Source of the DNA: Meghimatium bilineatum
Taxonomy: Eukaryota; Mollusca; Gastropoda; Stylommatophora; Philomycidae
Direction: 5' to 3'
Length of the DNA: 64,000 nt
Assembly: GCA_034231615.1 (NCBI GenBank)
Contig: CM067309.1
Span: forward strand, 34,569,280 to 34,633,279
Numbering within the stretch: position 1 is the first letter of the stretch; every line of letters begins with the position of its first letter. Both the position numbers and the translations under genes were made by a program. Below are positions 40,860-45,392 of this stretch, one piece after another. The notes under the pieces were generated by a model. The model ran no database searches. It saw only the letters and a program-made list of their open reading frames with translations, and was not told the DNA's origin.

Positions 40860-43800
40860 CCTTGCCTATCAACTTTATATTCGACACTGAAATGTTTCTC
40901 TTATAGATCCCACCAATGGTGAACTACTCAATGGTTGGAAGAACCTACCGATACATGGATTCTGATCCACTCTATCCATTTGGATATGGTCTGTCCTACT
41001 CCAAGTTCAATTACAACAAATTGGGTGTACAATATAATAAAAGACCAAGAGAAAACATTCATGTTACAGTCAACTTTACAAATGTTGGAAATCATAACTC
41101 AGACGAGGTAAGGCACTGATGTTTTGTTTAGTTCTTGAGATTAGCAGGAATTAAACCAGAATGCTCTAGTGACACCGAATCACCTTGCAACTTAAGTAAA
41201 CAGGGATTTTTCCGTACTTGACTAAAGATGTTTATGTGCTGATGTTTTGTTTTCAAATATAACTCAGATGAGGTAAGACATTTATGTTTTGTTTACAGAA
41301 ATAATTTCTTCAATTGAGAAACAAAAGTTAGTTGTTCTGTGCTCATTCTTTACATTCCTTTCTTCCTTGATAAAAAATTTAATAAAGTATACATTCCTTT
41401 CTTCCTTAACAAACAAAATTAATAAAATATATATTCCTTTCTTCTATGACAGATGAACAAAGTATACGTTCCTTTCTTCCTTGACAAAAAATGTAATAAA
41501 GTATACATTCCTTTCTTCTTTGACAAAAATATTAAAATATACATTCCTTTCTTCTATAACAGAGATTAATAAAGTATACATTCCCTTCTTCTATAACAGA
41601 GATTAACAAAGTATACATTCCCTTCTTCTATGACAGAGATTAACAAAGTATACATTCCCTTCTTCTATGACAGAGATTAACAAAGTATACATTCCCTTCT
41701 TCCTTGACACAAATAAAATGAGGCAAGATGGGTTTGTTTTAATATATATTCAAAAAATCTCAATCTACTGTCTACATGCAACTGTTTGTTTTCAATACCC
41801 TCACTAATGTAAGATGGATGGATAAGCTACACACTGATGGCAGTTTGGTTTCTCATATTAGTCTAATTGTCAAAATACACTAAAATGTGAAAATCTCTCC
41901 ATCTTGTCCTGGGCTACCCTATACATTCCTTTCTTCTATGACAGAGATAAATGAAGTACACATTCCTTTCTTTCTTGACCAGAGATTAACAAAATACACA
42001 TTCCTTTCTTCCATAGTCTTTATATCGATTCAAGGTTACCATCCTTTTAGACAAAACAGTCAAGAAAAAAAACGCTAAATTTTTGTGTTTTGTTATATGA
42101 TTTTTAGTATTTATATCAACATAAGAATGATTCTGATCGAAAGTGTAATATTTCAACATTACTCCTAGCATGATTTTCATGTGTTCCACATCAATATTGT
42201 AAGTTATTGATAATATTTGGATGACACATAACTTAATGTATCTGTAGATTTTTTTGGATATACTTTAGAGCTCATTAAATTTCAATTTTTTTTACTTTGG
42301 TCACATTAATTATTTAAATCTTACCTGGCAAATACTGACAATATCCCTAACTTTCATATAGAAGAATTCATCATCTATTGCGTGACGTGTCTTCTACAGA
42401 ACTTGTCCTCACTGCATTTCTGTAAGGCTCTTGGTTTTGTGCAAGATGCCCAGCTTCTTTCAGTGTCATGTTCAGAAGGTCTTTGATGTCATGTGACGAT
42501 TATAGCCTTAGTCTGCTTTTTGTTCTCTCTCCTGGAAAATTTTCTCTGTGATAAATCTTTCTAAACCATTGTGTCTCTTCATATACCCGAAATATAGAAG
42601 CTTGGGCTTGCGTTTTTTTTAAAAAGTTTTAAGGAGCCATTCTTCTTCTATGTTCAGATCTTTATGGACGTCTGTATTGGTTCGTCTTTCTGTCCATGAT
42701 ATTTTTAGGACCTTTCTATAACATTTCATTTTGAATGACAATATTTTCTTTTTCATTGCAGATGTCATTGTCCACATCTCACAACCATATTTTGCCACTG
42801 GCAAGATATAGCTACTTAATAGTTGTAACTTTATTTTATGTTTACCCTTGCCATAGTTTTTTCATCTGTGATGTTTTTGTAGGACCATTGCTAATCTCTT
42901 TCTGATCTCTGCAGAGCAATCTCCTGTGGTTTTGATGGTTGATCGGAGATATTCAAAGTTGCTGACATTTTCTAGTTGTTCTTTGTCAATGACTATTATA
43001 GGTGTGTGTTCATCTCTGCTGATAAGGCCTATGCATTATTTTTGTCTTTTGTGAACTCAGGAAAAGATTTTGTGTCTATCTATGATGTTTGAATTGAAGA
43101 ATTAATCTGTTTAAACTTTTTGCATATTTTTTTATATTACTATTTTATATGAGAAATACCGCCGGAGACGGATGTGTCGGGCCATTGGCGCAAATAAAAC
43201 GGCGACACAACGCATTTCCATTCTCTGGACTACATTCTGCTGGAAATCTAGTAGGACATGTCCTGCTACAAGAGAATTCAGCAGGAGTTTGAGAATGTAC
43301 GCTGAAGAAGAAGAATATGAGAAATGCCTATTGAGCTTGTAGGTCTACCTTGCATTTTCTTGAGCACTCATGCTGTTATTTTGTTAATAACAAACATTGA
43401 AACACTAGGCTATGCCTAGATACTATACATTTGTGTGTTTGTAATTGGATTATCCACAAAACTGATACAGTTTGAGTGGAAGTTATTGATTAGAAAATTT
43501 GGTAAGTTGATATTTTATGTCAGAAAAGTGTTTTGTATTTTTTTTTAAATTAAATTTTTAAATATTACAATTGAAATATTTTGTAGGCCCTAATACATTT
43601 GTGACAACCACATTCTCTATCCATTTAAAAAAAAAATGTATATATTATAATGTATATTTTATAATTTAAAACATATTTAGGAGTACTATTTCTTGTTCTC
43701 ATGATGAATATGCAAAACAGAAATCTAAAACAAAATTTTATCAGAATCTAACAAAAACTCTGTAACGAATGAGTTATCAAGTGAGCCATGTGGACCATCA

Positions 43801-44647
43801 GCATACATACTCTTTGAAATATTATGGGCTAGACTGAGCACTTATGGGTCTATCCAAAGTTCAATAACATCAGTTTATTAATACTGATATATAACTAATT
43901 CTGTAGAATGCTAAATCTCTCAATAGCGTCTTTTATAACATATTTCGGTACTGTACGGAATTATGTGTCCACATTTTTAACAAAACAAACCATACATTAT
44001 TTAGCAAAAGGAACTTGTACTAAAGGTGCATATAATGCAGTGTCCATCGATCTGCACACAACACACTGAGAGGCCCTCCCTTCCTCCTATCCTGGAAGGG
44101 GGGGGAGGGCTTTTAGTGCATTGTGTGCAGATCAAATGATCAGCAGCAGACACTGCATAGTTTTTATCTCTGTGTCATGGAAACTATGAAAACAAGCCTA
44201 ATATTAAAATGTTGCAATACGTGTGAACGCATCATTCCGTAATGAACCAAAATTTCTTTAATTAACAAATTTTTGAAATCCCCAATTATATTTATTCATT
44301 GTTTGTACTGTGTATAGTGAATTTCTGTTATTACACAAATATTCCATTGGTCCAACCAAGTTGTTATAATGGGATTGAATGTATCATTATTGTAATTTTT
44401 CCAGGTTGTTCAGTGCTACATTGTATGGGGGAACAAATCCCTGCCTGTACCTCGGATACAACTGGTTTACTTCAACCGAATCAACGTTAATGCAGGACAA
44501 CAAATAATTCATCAGTTTCATGTTGATTGGGAGAACTGGGCCTACTGGGACAATACAAAGTGGACAGTTCAATCTGGTATGATAGTTTATGGGAGAAATA
44601 ACATTTCCTCAACACTGACCATCAGTTCCATCTTTCTATCAATCTAA
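14057..44647 (+). CDS. Glycoside hydrolase family 3, beta-xylosidase-like secreted protein, 13 coding exons
   Basis: GH3 enzymes remove non-reducing terminal sugars (xylose, glucose, arabinose) from oligosaccharides with retention of configuration. The spliced product is 740 residues, the usual size for secreted xylosidase-type GH3 proteins. In order: signal peptide (about 1-27); barrel domain (about 50-330) with the ECLHG segment (89-93), SPVINIARDPRWGR (154-167), ETYGEDPFL (170-178), CKHF (204-207) and GYVVSD ending in the predicted nucleophile Asp287; sandwich domain (about 380-610) with ESEGRDR (497-503, likely holding the acid/base Glu) and PAGRLPVTW; then LYPFGYGLSY (615-624) and a fibronectin-III-like tail. 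Intron phases are 1,2,0,1,0,2,1,0,1,1,0,0 and all are GT-AG. Start chosen at the first Met of MMFNCH, which leads directly into the hydrophobic signal; an upstream in-frame Met at 13967 would bury it. Substrate (xylan versus other beta-glycosides) cannot be told. No promoter was recognised. The list below gives each exon. Confidence 0.93.
14304..14570 (-). mobile_element. RTE-like LINE 3' end, family C, in intron 1
   Basis: Starts with a TCTATC microsatellite and shares TTGTGGCCCTTGTTTGCCTC, GGAAGAGTTCTCT and TGTAAGCTTGTTC segments with 19850 and 38715. The minus strand at the 19850 copy encodes an RTE-like C-terminus, so these are antisense LINE 3' ends. Confidence 0.6.
15040..15182 (+). mobile_element. 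LINE reverse transcriptase with YADD box, first part
   Basis: Plus strand reads NLIYADDTIISAGN and later NNVEYLKK, the catalytic palm and following segment. The frame stops at 15182, where a SINE-like repeat begins, and the protein resumes after it. Confidence 0.65.
15183..15344 (+). mobile_element. SINE-like repeat family A inserted in a LINE
   Basis: Full-width copy: head with TCATTGGTGCAAATAAAATG, TCTCTGGACTACATCCTGCC, TACAAGAGAGATCCAGCA and an AAGAAGAAAT tail. It splits the LINE reading frame. Confidence 0.6.
15345..15660 (+). mobile_element. LINE reverse transcriptase, continuation after the SINE
   Basis: Reads CNINIKI then (across shifts) NQMNKVKYRGTD and GQTWSLSKYHKKMLVCEIKM, which follow YADD and VEYLK in RTE-like proteins. 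Decayed. Confidence 0.55.
15980..16115 (+). mobile_element. Dispersed repeat family B, copy 1
   Basis: Shares GATAGGTTGTCAGCCTAT, CCCAACTTTCCTTGGTCACC, a GACATGCCTGGAAAGAAGAC block and CTAGAAGTCCAGG with copies at 17040 and 27505. A short non-coding interspersed element. Confidence 0.65.
16451..16972 (+). mobile_element. Intact RNase H domain frame of a non-LTR retrotransposon (intron 1)
   Basis: An uninterrupted 173-residue frame. It reads VVFLTDARSLLQALQSEKL (about 30-48), the RNase H Asp strand, then MQWIPSHCGIPGNEKADQLA (about 72-91), the H-x-G-x-x-GNE-x-AD signature, then RLRTGHNRLRIHMYIKF and MCTCGQ, the start of the C-terminal Cys finger. The protein breaks off before the second half of that finger. 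Catalytic residues are present, but reverse transcriptase sequence is missing upstream, so this is a truncated copy. Same strand as the GH3 gene. Confidence 0.8.
17040..17185 (+). mobile_element. Dispersed repeat family B, copy 2
   Basis: Shares ATGACAGGTTATCAGTCTAT, CCTCCTACAACATACCTG, GGTAGCACTATTCTTTGACC and CTAGAACTCCAGACC with the other copies. Confidence 0.65.
17471..17579 (+). CDS. GH3 exon 2
   Basis: Completes the Gly codon split with exon 1 and reads IGRYDFSTECLHGAADG, the GH3 segment that normally reads as a variant of E-A/C-L-H-G. Acceptor TATCACACTAAAG, donor CAG|GTAATG, phase 2. Runs residues 80-116. Confidence 0.92.
17676..17712 (+). ncRNA. Degenerate hammerhead-like core in intron 2
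   Basis: The stretch CTTGATAAAGACC, TTTT, GGTTGAAACG resembles the C-UGAUGA, stem II, GAAAC core of hammerhead ribozymes, with stem II AGACC/GGTT (one G-T pair). The canonical UGAUGA reads TGATAA, so activity is doubtful. Such cores are known from Penelope-like elements and retrozymes; no flanking element protein is seen. Confidence 0.3.
18221..18380 (+). CDS. GH3 exon 3 (RDPRWGR motif)
   Basis: Residues 116-169. Contains SPVINIARDPRWGR, one of the most conserved stretches of xylosidase-type GH3 proteins. Acceptor TTATTACTACAG, donor CTTCAG|GTAGAC, phase 0. Confidence 0.96.
18505..18668 (+). mobile_element. SINE-like repeat family A, copy in intron 3
   Basis: Carries GATGTGTCGGGCCATTGGCG, CTCTGGACTACATCCTGC, GACCATGGTCCTGCTACAAG and an AAGGAGAAAT tail. 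Confidence 0.7.
18840..18856. repeat. Poly-G tract
   Basis: An almost pure G run in intron 3; length is likely polymorphic or assembly-sensitive. Confidence 0.8.
19299..19365 (+). CDS. GH3 exon 4 (ETYGEDP motif)
   Basis: Short exon, residues 170-192, reading ETYGEDPFL then LAVNYVKGMQ. It directly continues the RDPRWGR motif of exon 3, as in all family members. Acceptor TTTAATTTTTCAG, donor CAAG|GTAGGT, phase 1. Confidence 0.96.
19850..20230 (-). mobile_element. RTE-like LINE 3' end, family C, in intron 4
   Basis: Minus strand reads TTEMRCLRRLLVVSLRDRIR then PVLEHIKRQQIKWFSHASRL, a standard RTE-like C-terminus. The 3' end shares TTGTTTGCCTTGAGGCATCA and the TGTAAGCTTGTTC block with 14304 and 38715. 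Confidence 0.75.
20540..20615 (+). mobile_element. tRNA-like SINE head
   Basis: TGGCTCTGTGG resembles an A box and GAGTTCGGGCCCC, about 40 bp downstream, a B box; no intact tRNA fold. Read as a pseudo-tRNA or SINE head. Confidence 0.35.
20805..20945 (+). mobile_element. Small RTE-like LINE 3' remnant
   Basis: Plus strand reads GRSGRPKL, then SMNPFVINSDNWKKLAED, matching the GRP-x-x-RYKD ... INxDxWExLAxDR ending of one RTE-like group. Confidence 0.5.
21030..21480 (-). mobile_element. RTE-like LINE 3' end in intron 5
   Basis: Nucleotide relative of 5441-5890: shares GTGTACTCTGCTAGACCGTA, ATTTTATAATTCTCATTTTT and a CTTTTAGCCATTC block in the same order. More decayed. Confidence 0.65.
21700..21803 (+). 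CDS. GH3 exon 5 (KHF substrate-binding motif)
   Basis: Residues 192-226, with ATAGCKHFDVY; the Lys-His pair is the substrate-binding pair of the barrel. Acceptor TTCTCCCGCCAG, donor GTG|GTAAGT, phase 0. The upstream open frame runs into the intron and is not coding. Confidence 0.94.
22094..22962. repeat. 32-bp minisatellite, 27 near-identical units, intron 5
   Basis: Unit is TTTATGATGTTTTGTGTATC then ATCTTTCTTCAG. Copies look identical by eye, so the array is young or strongly homogenised. Each unit carries TCTTTCTTCAG, a 3' splice-site-like string on the gene's sense strand. Confidence 0.95.
23085..23370 (-). mobile_element. SINE-like repeat family A, longest copy
   Basis: Reverse orientation: TTCTTCTTCTTCTGCGTTCG, then GATTAGCAGGATGTAGTCTG, followed by an extra head with CTCCTTAGTCGCCTTTTACG not present in the short copies. 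This copy probably shows the fuller element. Confidence 0.65.
23455..24280. mobile_element. TTAA-flanked piggyBac-like non-autonomous element, intron 5
   Basis: TTAA at 23451-23454 and 24281-24284. Ends CCTTTAGGCCCC and (reverse complement) CTCTTTGTCTCC resemble imperfect inverted repeats. No transposase frame. Two internal direct repeats of about 120 bp (near 23722 and 24100) share GAACATTTGGATGTCAGAAT-like sequence. Confidence 0.4.
24765..25030 (-). mobile_element. RTE-like LINE C-terminus, antisense, intron 5
   Basis: Minus strand reads LKWAPDCKRKRPRKILRRTT then GLNNIQELHTVASHRSNWTA, equivalent to the W-x-P-x-GKRKRGRPK-x-x-WRRT ending of one RTE-like group. Confidence 0.65.
25429..25450. 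repeat. (AT)n just before the exon 6 acceptor
   Basis: About ten AT repeats ending some 12 bases before the AG of the exon 6 acceptor, in place of a pyrimidine tract. Confidence 0.9.
25463..25554 (+). CDS. GH3 exon 6 (MCSYN)
   Basis: Residues 227-257: VSELDWRTTFLPAFKKCVEA then LMCSYN. The acceptor ATATGTATCACAG has a purine-interrupted, AT-rich tract and looks weak. Donor AACAG|GTTAGT, phase 2. Confidence 0.95.
25745..26020 (+). mobile_element. tRNA-derived SINE in intron 6
   Basis: A box-like TAGTACAGTAG and B box-like GAGTTCATTCC are spaced as in tRNAs. A core with CTGGGTCGACCCAGCC, TTGGGTACCGG and GTAAAGACTGCG follows, typical of tRNA-SINE bodies. The tail is AT-rich. Confidence 0.65.
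26640..26945 (-). mobile_element. RTE-like LINE 3' end, antisense, intron 6
   Basis: Minus strand reads LKGGEQEVGRDTVIGKHNEM and ARDRGYWRSIANSSWEIA, the GRGRQR-x-x-W-x-x-NI ... ARDRDxWRS ending of the group found at 5441. Confidence 0.65.
27505..27645 (+). mobile_element. Dispersed repeat family B, copy 3
   Basis: Shares GACAGGTTGTCAGTCCATCC, CCAACTTTCCTTGTCACCTC, a CTCTATTCTTTACACCCAGA block and CTAGAAGTCCAGGCC with copies at 15980 and 17040. Confidence 0.7.
27690..27870 (+). mobile_element. LINE reverse transcriptase palm fragment
   Basis: Plus strand reads VVDDDNQFLG, then NNIQELLKGLLDQTKIGALI and DTECPVVKW, matching the segment that follows the YADD box; the box itself is degraded. Confidence 0.45.
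28262..28488 (+). CDS. GH3 exon 7 (catalytic nucleophile)
   Basis: Residues 257-333. Completes SYNSINGIPACANKKLL and carries GYVVSDESALENI; Asp287 in VVSD aligns with the GH3 nucleophile. Followed by DAAAAAVIAGTNLNLPY, matching the family's A-x-x-AG-x-D/N region. Acceptor TTTGCATCCAG, donor AATAG|GTTTGT, phase 1. Confidence 0.96.
28575..30075. repeat. 32-bp minisatellite, about 47 units, intron 7
   Basis: Unit is TCATTTCTCATCAGATGTGT followed by GATATTATTCTG. Units vary (TTTCTC/TATCTC, ATTCTG/ATTTTG/ATGCTG) with small deletions, so it is older or less homogenised than the 32-bp array in intron 5. Starts about 90 bp after exon 7. Confidence 0.95.
30185..30355 (+). mobile_element. RTE-like LINE 3' remnant, intron 7
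   Basis: Plus strand reads LSIVKQRKPE, then FGHVCRKIRNRPK, an RTE-like C-terminal block, and a decayed end. Confidence 0.5.
30766..31103. repeat. 36-bp minisatellite, about 9 units, grown from a LINE 3' end
   Basis: Unit is GATGTTGTACCCATCTTCTT followed by ATGATCCATGCCAAGT. The period is a multiple of three, so it stays open in several frames on both strands (for example repeating MGTTSLGMDHKK on the minus strand). It abuts antisense LINE sequence at 31104, and one diverged single-copy version of the unit sits in the matching place at 7729-7790. Confidence 0.9.
31104..31330 (-). mobile_element. RTE-like LINE 3' end next to the 36-bp array
   Basis: Shares TTTCCACAGCCTTCTATTTT, TGTGCTGTCAATCATTTCC, GATGTGTCCACAAAATGT-like and CTGTCCATGGTGTTCTCAAC segments with 7780-8060, in the same order. 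Confidence 0.65.
31530..31752. repeat. 28-bp minisatellite, about 8 units, intron 7
   Basis: Unit is GTACTCATTCCCTAAAAGTC followed by ATATTACT or AGATTTCT-type ends. Confidence 0.9.
31760..32335. other. Rest of intron 7, nothing recognised
   Basis: AT-rich sequence up to the exon 8 acceptor. A short piece near 32100 (GTCCATGTTTCT) resembles antisense RTE-like LINE sequence but is too small to call. Confidence 0.4.
32336..32589 (+). CDS. GH3 exon 8 (domain linker)
   Basis: Residues 333-417: the D-A-V-K-Q-G-K-L start, RMRLGEFDPP, then HQALALEAAIKSFVLLKN and ILPL, all standard GH3 features between the two catalytic domains. Acceptor GTATCTTCACAG. Donor GTG|GTAAGT, phase 0. A 42-bp direct duplication repeats the last 30 bases of the exon and the donor immediately downstream; using the second donor would add an in-frame TGA. 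Confidence 0.95.
32560..32643 (+). repeat. 42-bp direct duplication of the exon 8 end and splice donor
   Basis: Copy 1 (32560-32601) holds the last 30 coding bases of exon 8 and the GTAAGTGAATGA donor region; copy 2 (32602-32643) repeats it with one clear change (CTGAATCC to CTGAATGC). The second GT lies at 32632. Splicing there would insert V-S-E and then TGA. Confidence 0.9.
32740..33105 (-). mobile_element. RTE-like LINE 3' end, antisense, intron 8
   Basis: Minus strand reads ISSSLWTARKTNVEVLKESN, then RKRQSSFFGHFMRQAGLENI and IEGQQRQRAT, the W-R-x-TNxEVL ... R-Q-x-x-x-FGH-x-x-R-x-x-LE ... GxR-RGR ending of the RTE-like group. Confidence 0.75.
33140..33890. repeat. 40-bp minisatellite with longer first units, intron 8
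   Basis: Main unit is AATAACCTATGATCACAGTT followed by GATAGACTTTGGTATCTCAG, about 15 copies. The first units at 33160-33270 are longer, with an ATACCAAGACATTGACAG insert that reappears in part at the very end (33893). Confidence 0.9.
34010..34560 (+). mobile_element. LINE RNase H domain, sense, decayed, intron 8
   Basis: Plus-strand pieces read MEIMAVTRAFEWV (catalytic Glu helix), CILSDYE, HAGNVSVQGNERADHLVSST (GN-x-x-AD motif) and DGTMDRADVLNSI, all from RNase H and the region after it; frameshifted several times. Same family as 5170 and 6960. Confidence 0.7.
34780..35240 (+). mobile_element. RTE-like LINE C-terminal part, first segment, intron 8
   Basis: Plus strand reads YLSSALSIAFPNDADVNNRI, then after shifts ARVLNHFHTLCQ-like sequence and RANIPSTHTILKKVQLRWPK with HVVRVPDKLIPKQ, matching the H-T-x-L-R-K-x-QLRW-x-GHV-x-RMPD-x-R-LPKQ ending. 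Continues at 35521. Confidence 0.75.
35241..35520 (-). mobile_element. Antisense RTE-like LINE 3' end nested in the sense LINE
   Basis: Starts with a TCTATC microsatellite as in family C. Minus strand reads HQRMTGQDFSSHICIVEDKN then RWRTLCAEAFNVVL, an INxEWTGxxF ... ADxRxxWR ending. A poly-C tract lies at 35440. It interrupts the sense LINE protein. Confidence 0.6.
35521..35945 (+). mobile_element. RTE-like LINE C-terminal part with zinc finger, second segment
   Basis: Reads YTSRTLKVSLKNFNID, continuing the LINE, then TYPKCNRSVYGRI and SHLHTHTHTPERFKHHK at 35816-35920: a C2H2-type finger in which the first Cys reads Tyr. RTE-like ORF2 proteins of this group end with such a finger. A CA-rich microsatellite overlaps the His part. 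Confidence 0.6.
36038..36263 (+). CDS. GH3 exon 9 (start of C-terminal domain)
   Basis: Residues 418-493. IVGPMSDNSAQLFGDYSP opens the GH3 C-terminal domain, and GADLVFVALGTG leads to the catalytic loop. Acceptor CTGAAACTAG is poor in pyrimidines. Donor ACAG|GTAATA, phase 1. Confidence 0.93.
36611..37488. mobile_element. TTAA-flanked piggyBac-like non-autonomous element, intron 9
   Basis: TTAA at 36607-36610 and 37489-37492. Ends CCTTCACCACGCC and (reverse complement) CCTTCAGCAAGCC match at 11 of 13 positions. No transposase frame. The first 180 bp are richer in CpG than the surroundings and contain CCAAT, inverted CCAAT (GATTGG), AAAATGGCG and TACGTCA strings. Confidence 0.5.
38195..38315 (-). 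mobile_element. SINE-like repeat family A, reverse copy, intron 9
   Basis: ATTCTTCTTCTGCATTTATT, CTCAAACTCTTGCAGAT and a TTTCAGCCCAACACATTTGA head match the reverse complement of family A; the middle is deleted. Confidence 0.55.
38429..38518 (+). CDS. GH3 exon 10 (acid/base loop)
   Basis: Residues 493-523 with VIESEGRDRPDLNFPGNQ. The E-x-E-G-x-D-R loop is where family members carry the likely acid/base Glu (Glu497 or Glu499 here). Acceptor ATTTTATTTTCAG, donor TTTTA|GTAAGT, phase 1. Confidence 0.96.
38715..38900 (-). mobile_element. RTE-like LINE 3' end, family C, intron 10
   Basis: TCTATC microsatellite, then GCTGTGGCCCTTGTTTGCCT, GGTGGAAGAGTTCTCTGG and TGTAAGCTTGTTCCTGTG, as in 14304 and 19850. 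Confidence 0.65.
38901..39327. other. Rest of intron 10, nothing recognised
   Basis: Two overlapping short open frames near 39032-39252 have no recognisable product. A short stretch near 39182 (ACTGTCAAGAGCTACCT) is similar to the reverse complement of 27120-27150. Confidence 0.4.
39328..39539 (+). CDS. GH3 exon 11
   Basis: Residues 523-593: NIILLLFNAGPLNLTHYDE, then ELFFPAQATGDALVAVLTN and SSPAGRLPVTWPKY, closing the C-terminal sandwich domain. Acceptor ATTTTGTTACAG, donor TCACAG|GTGAGT, phase 0. Confidence 0.96.
39545..40680. other. Intron 11 body, nothing recognised
   Basis: No transposon protein, tandem repeat or RNA motif was found by eye. Confidence 0.4.
40685..40858. repeat. 27-bp pyrimidine-rich repeat and (TA)n before exon 12
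   Basis: About four units of CTTCTCTCTTCCTTGTCTGT then CAACAAG, decaying to the right, followed by a (TA)n run at 40828-40855. It ends about 50 bp before the exon 12 acceptor. Confidence 0.85.
40907..41107 (+). CDS. GH3 exon 12
   Basis: Residues 594-660. GRTYRYMDSDPLYPFGYGLSY is the hallmark linking segment, followed by VTVNFTNVGNHNSDE, the first strands of the fibronectin-III-like domain. Acceptor TTTCTCTTATAG, donor GACGAG|GTAAGG, phase 0. Confidence 0.96.
41345..42015. repeat. Roughly 37-bp minisatellite in two blocks, intron 12
   Basis: Unit is TATACATTCCCTTCTTCTAT followed by GACAGAGATTAACAAAG. The main block is at 41345-41725 and a smaller one at 41917-42015, with unrelated sequence between them. 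Confidence 0.85.
42400..43075 (-). mobile_element. RTE-like LINE reverse transcriptase 3' part, antisense, intron 12
   Basis: Minus strand reads VAKYGCEMWTMTSAMKKKIL, then FKMKCYRKVLKISWTERRTN and DLNIEEEWLLKT, the YGCE-x-W-x-x-x ... E-M-x-C-R-x-L-x-I-x-W ... TN-x-x-V block. Flanks are decayed. Confidence 0.75.
43165..43320 (+). mobile_element. SINE-like repeat family A, copy in intron 12
   Basis: GGATGTGTCGGGCCATTGGC, TCTCTGGACTACATTCTGC, TCCTGCTACAAGAGAATTC and a GCTGAAGAAGAAGAAT tail. The least decayed short copy. Confidence 0.75.
44035..44158. mobile_element. Foldback element with long imperfect inverted repeats
   Basis: Ends ATGCAGTGTC and GACACTGCAT are exact complements. Inner arms GATCTGCACAC / GTGTGCAGATC and GGCCCTCCCTT / AAGGGGGGGGAGGG pair with bulges around a loop near 44081-44093. 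Could be a tiny MITE or a hairpin RNA source. Confidence 0.65.
44405..44647 (+). CDS. GH3 exon 13, terminal exon with stop
   Basis: Residues 661-740. VVQCYIVWGNKSLPVPRIQL continues the fibronectin-III-like domain, and WTVQSGMIVYGRNNISSTL supplies its last strand before TAA at 44645-44647. A GTATGA donor-like site at 44577 would end the exon early, but reading through gives W-x-V-x-S-G-x-I-x-V-Y-G, as expected for a GH3 end, so the read-through is preferred. No AATAAA was found in the first few hundred bases; the 3' UTR runs into a 48-bp minisatellite. Confidence 0.85.
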   Translation, partial: VVQCYIVWGNKSLPVPRIQLVYFNRINVNAGQQIIHQFHVDWENWAYWDNTKWTVQSGMIVYGRNNISSTLTISSIFLSI

Positions 44648-44671
44648 TATTGTTTAACAGTTCCTTTTGTT

Positions 44672-45392
44672 GTTATCTAACATTATTTTATACTAAAGCT
44701 GTCCAAGTCAACTTTTGTTGTCTCTAATATTTTGTTGTGCTAAAATTGTCCAATGTCACCTTTTATTGTCTCTAACATTTTGTTATACTAAAATTGTCCA
44801 ATGTCACCTTTTATTGTCTCTAACATTTTGTTATACTAAAATTGTCCAATGTCACCTTTTATTGTCTCTAACATTTTGTTATACTAAAATTGTCCAATGT
44901 CACCTTTTATTGTCTCTAACATTTTGTTATACTAAAATTGTCCAATGTCACCTTTTATTGTCTCTAACATTTTGTTATACTAAAATTGTCCAATGTCACC
45001 TTTTATTGTCTCTAACATTTTGTTATACTAAAATTGTCCAATGTCACCTTTTATTGTCTCTAACATTTTGTTATACTAAAATTGTCCAATGTCACCTTTT
45101 ATTGTCTCTAACATTTTGTTATACTAAAATTGTCCAATGTCACCTTTTATTGTCTCTAACATTTTGTTATACTAAAATTGTCCAATGTCACCTTTTATTG
45201 TCTCTAACATTTTGTTATACTAAAATTGTCCAATGTCACCTTTTATTGTCTCTAACATTTTGTTATACTAAAATTGTCCAATGTCACCTTTTATTGTCTC
45301 TAACATTTTGTTATACTAAAATTGTCCAATGTCACCTTTTGTTGTCTCTAACATTTTGTTGTGCTAAAGTTGTCCAATTTAACATTTTGTTA
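44672..45392. repeat. 48-bp minisatellite, about 15 units, from the GH3 3' UTR
   Basis: Unit is TCTCTAACATTTTGTTATAC, then TAAAATTGTCCAATGTCACC and TTTTATTG. Inner units look identical; end units decay. A weaker unit-like stretch begins at the GH3 stop codon (44643). The period is a multiple of three, giving a 236-codon frame of a repeated 16-residue peptide that I do not take as a gene. Confidence 0.93.
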
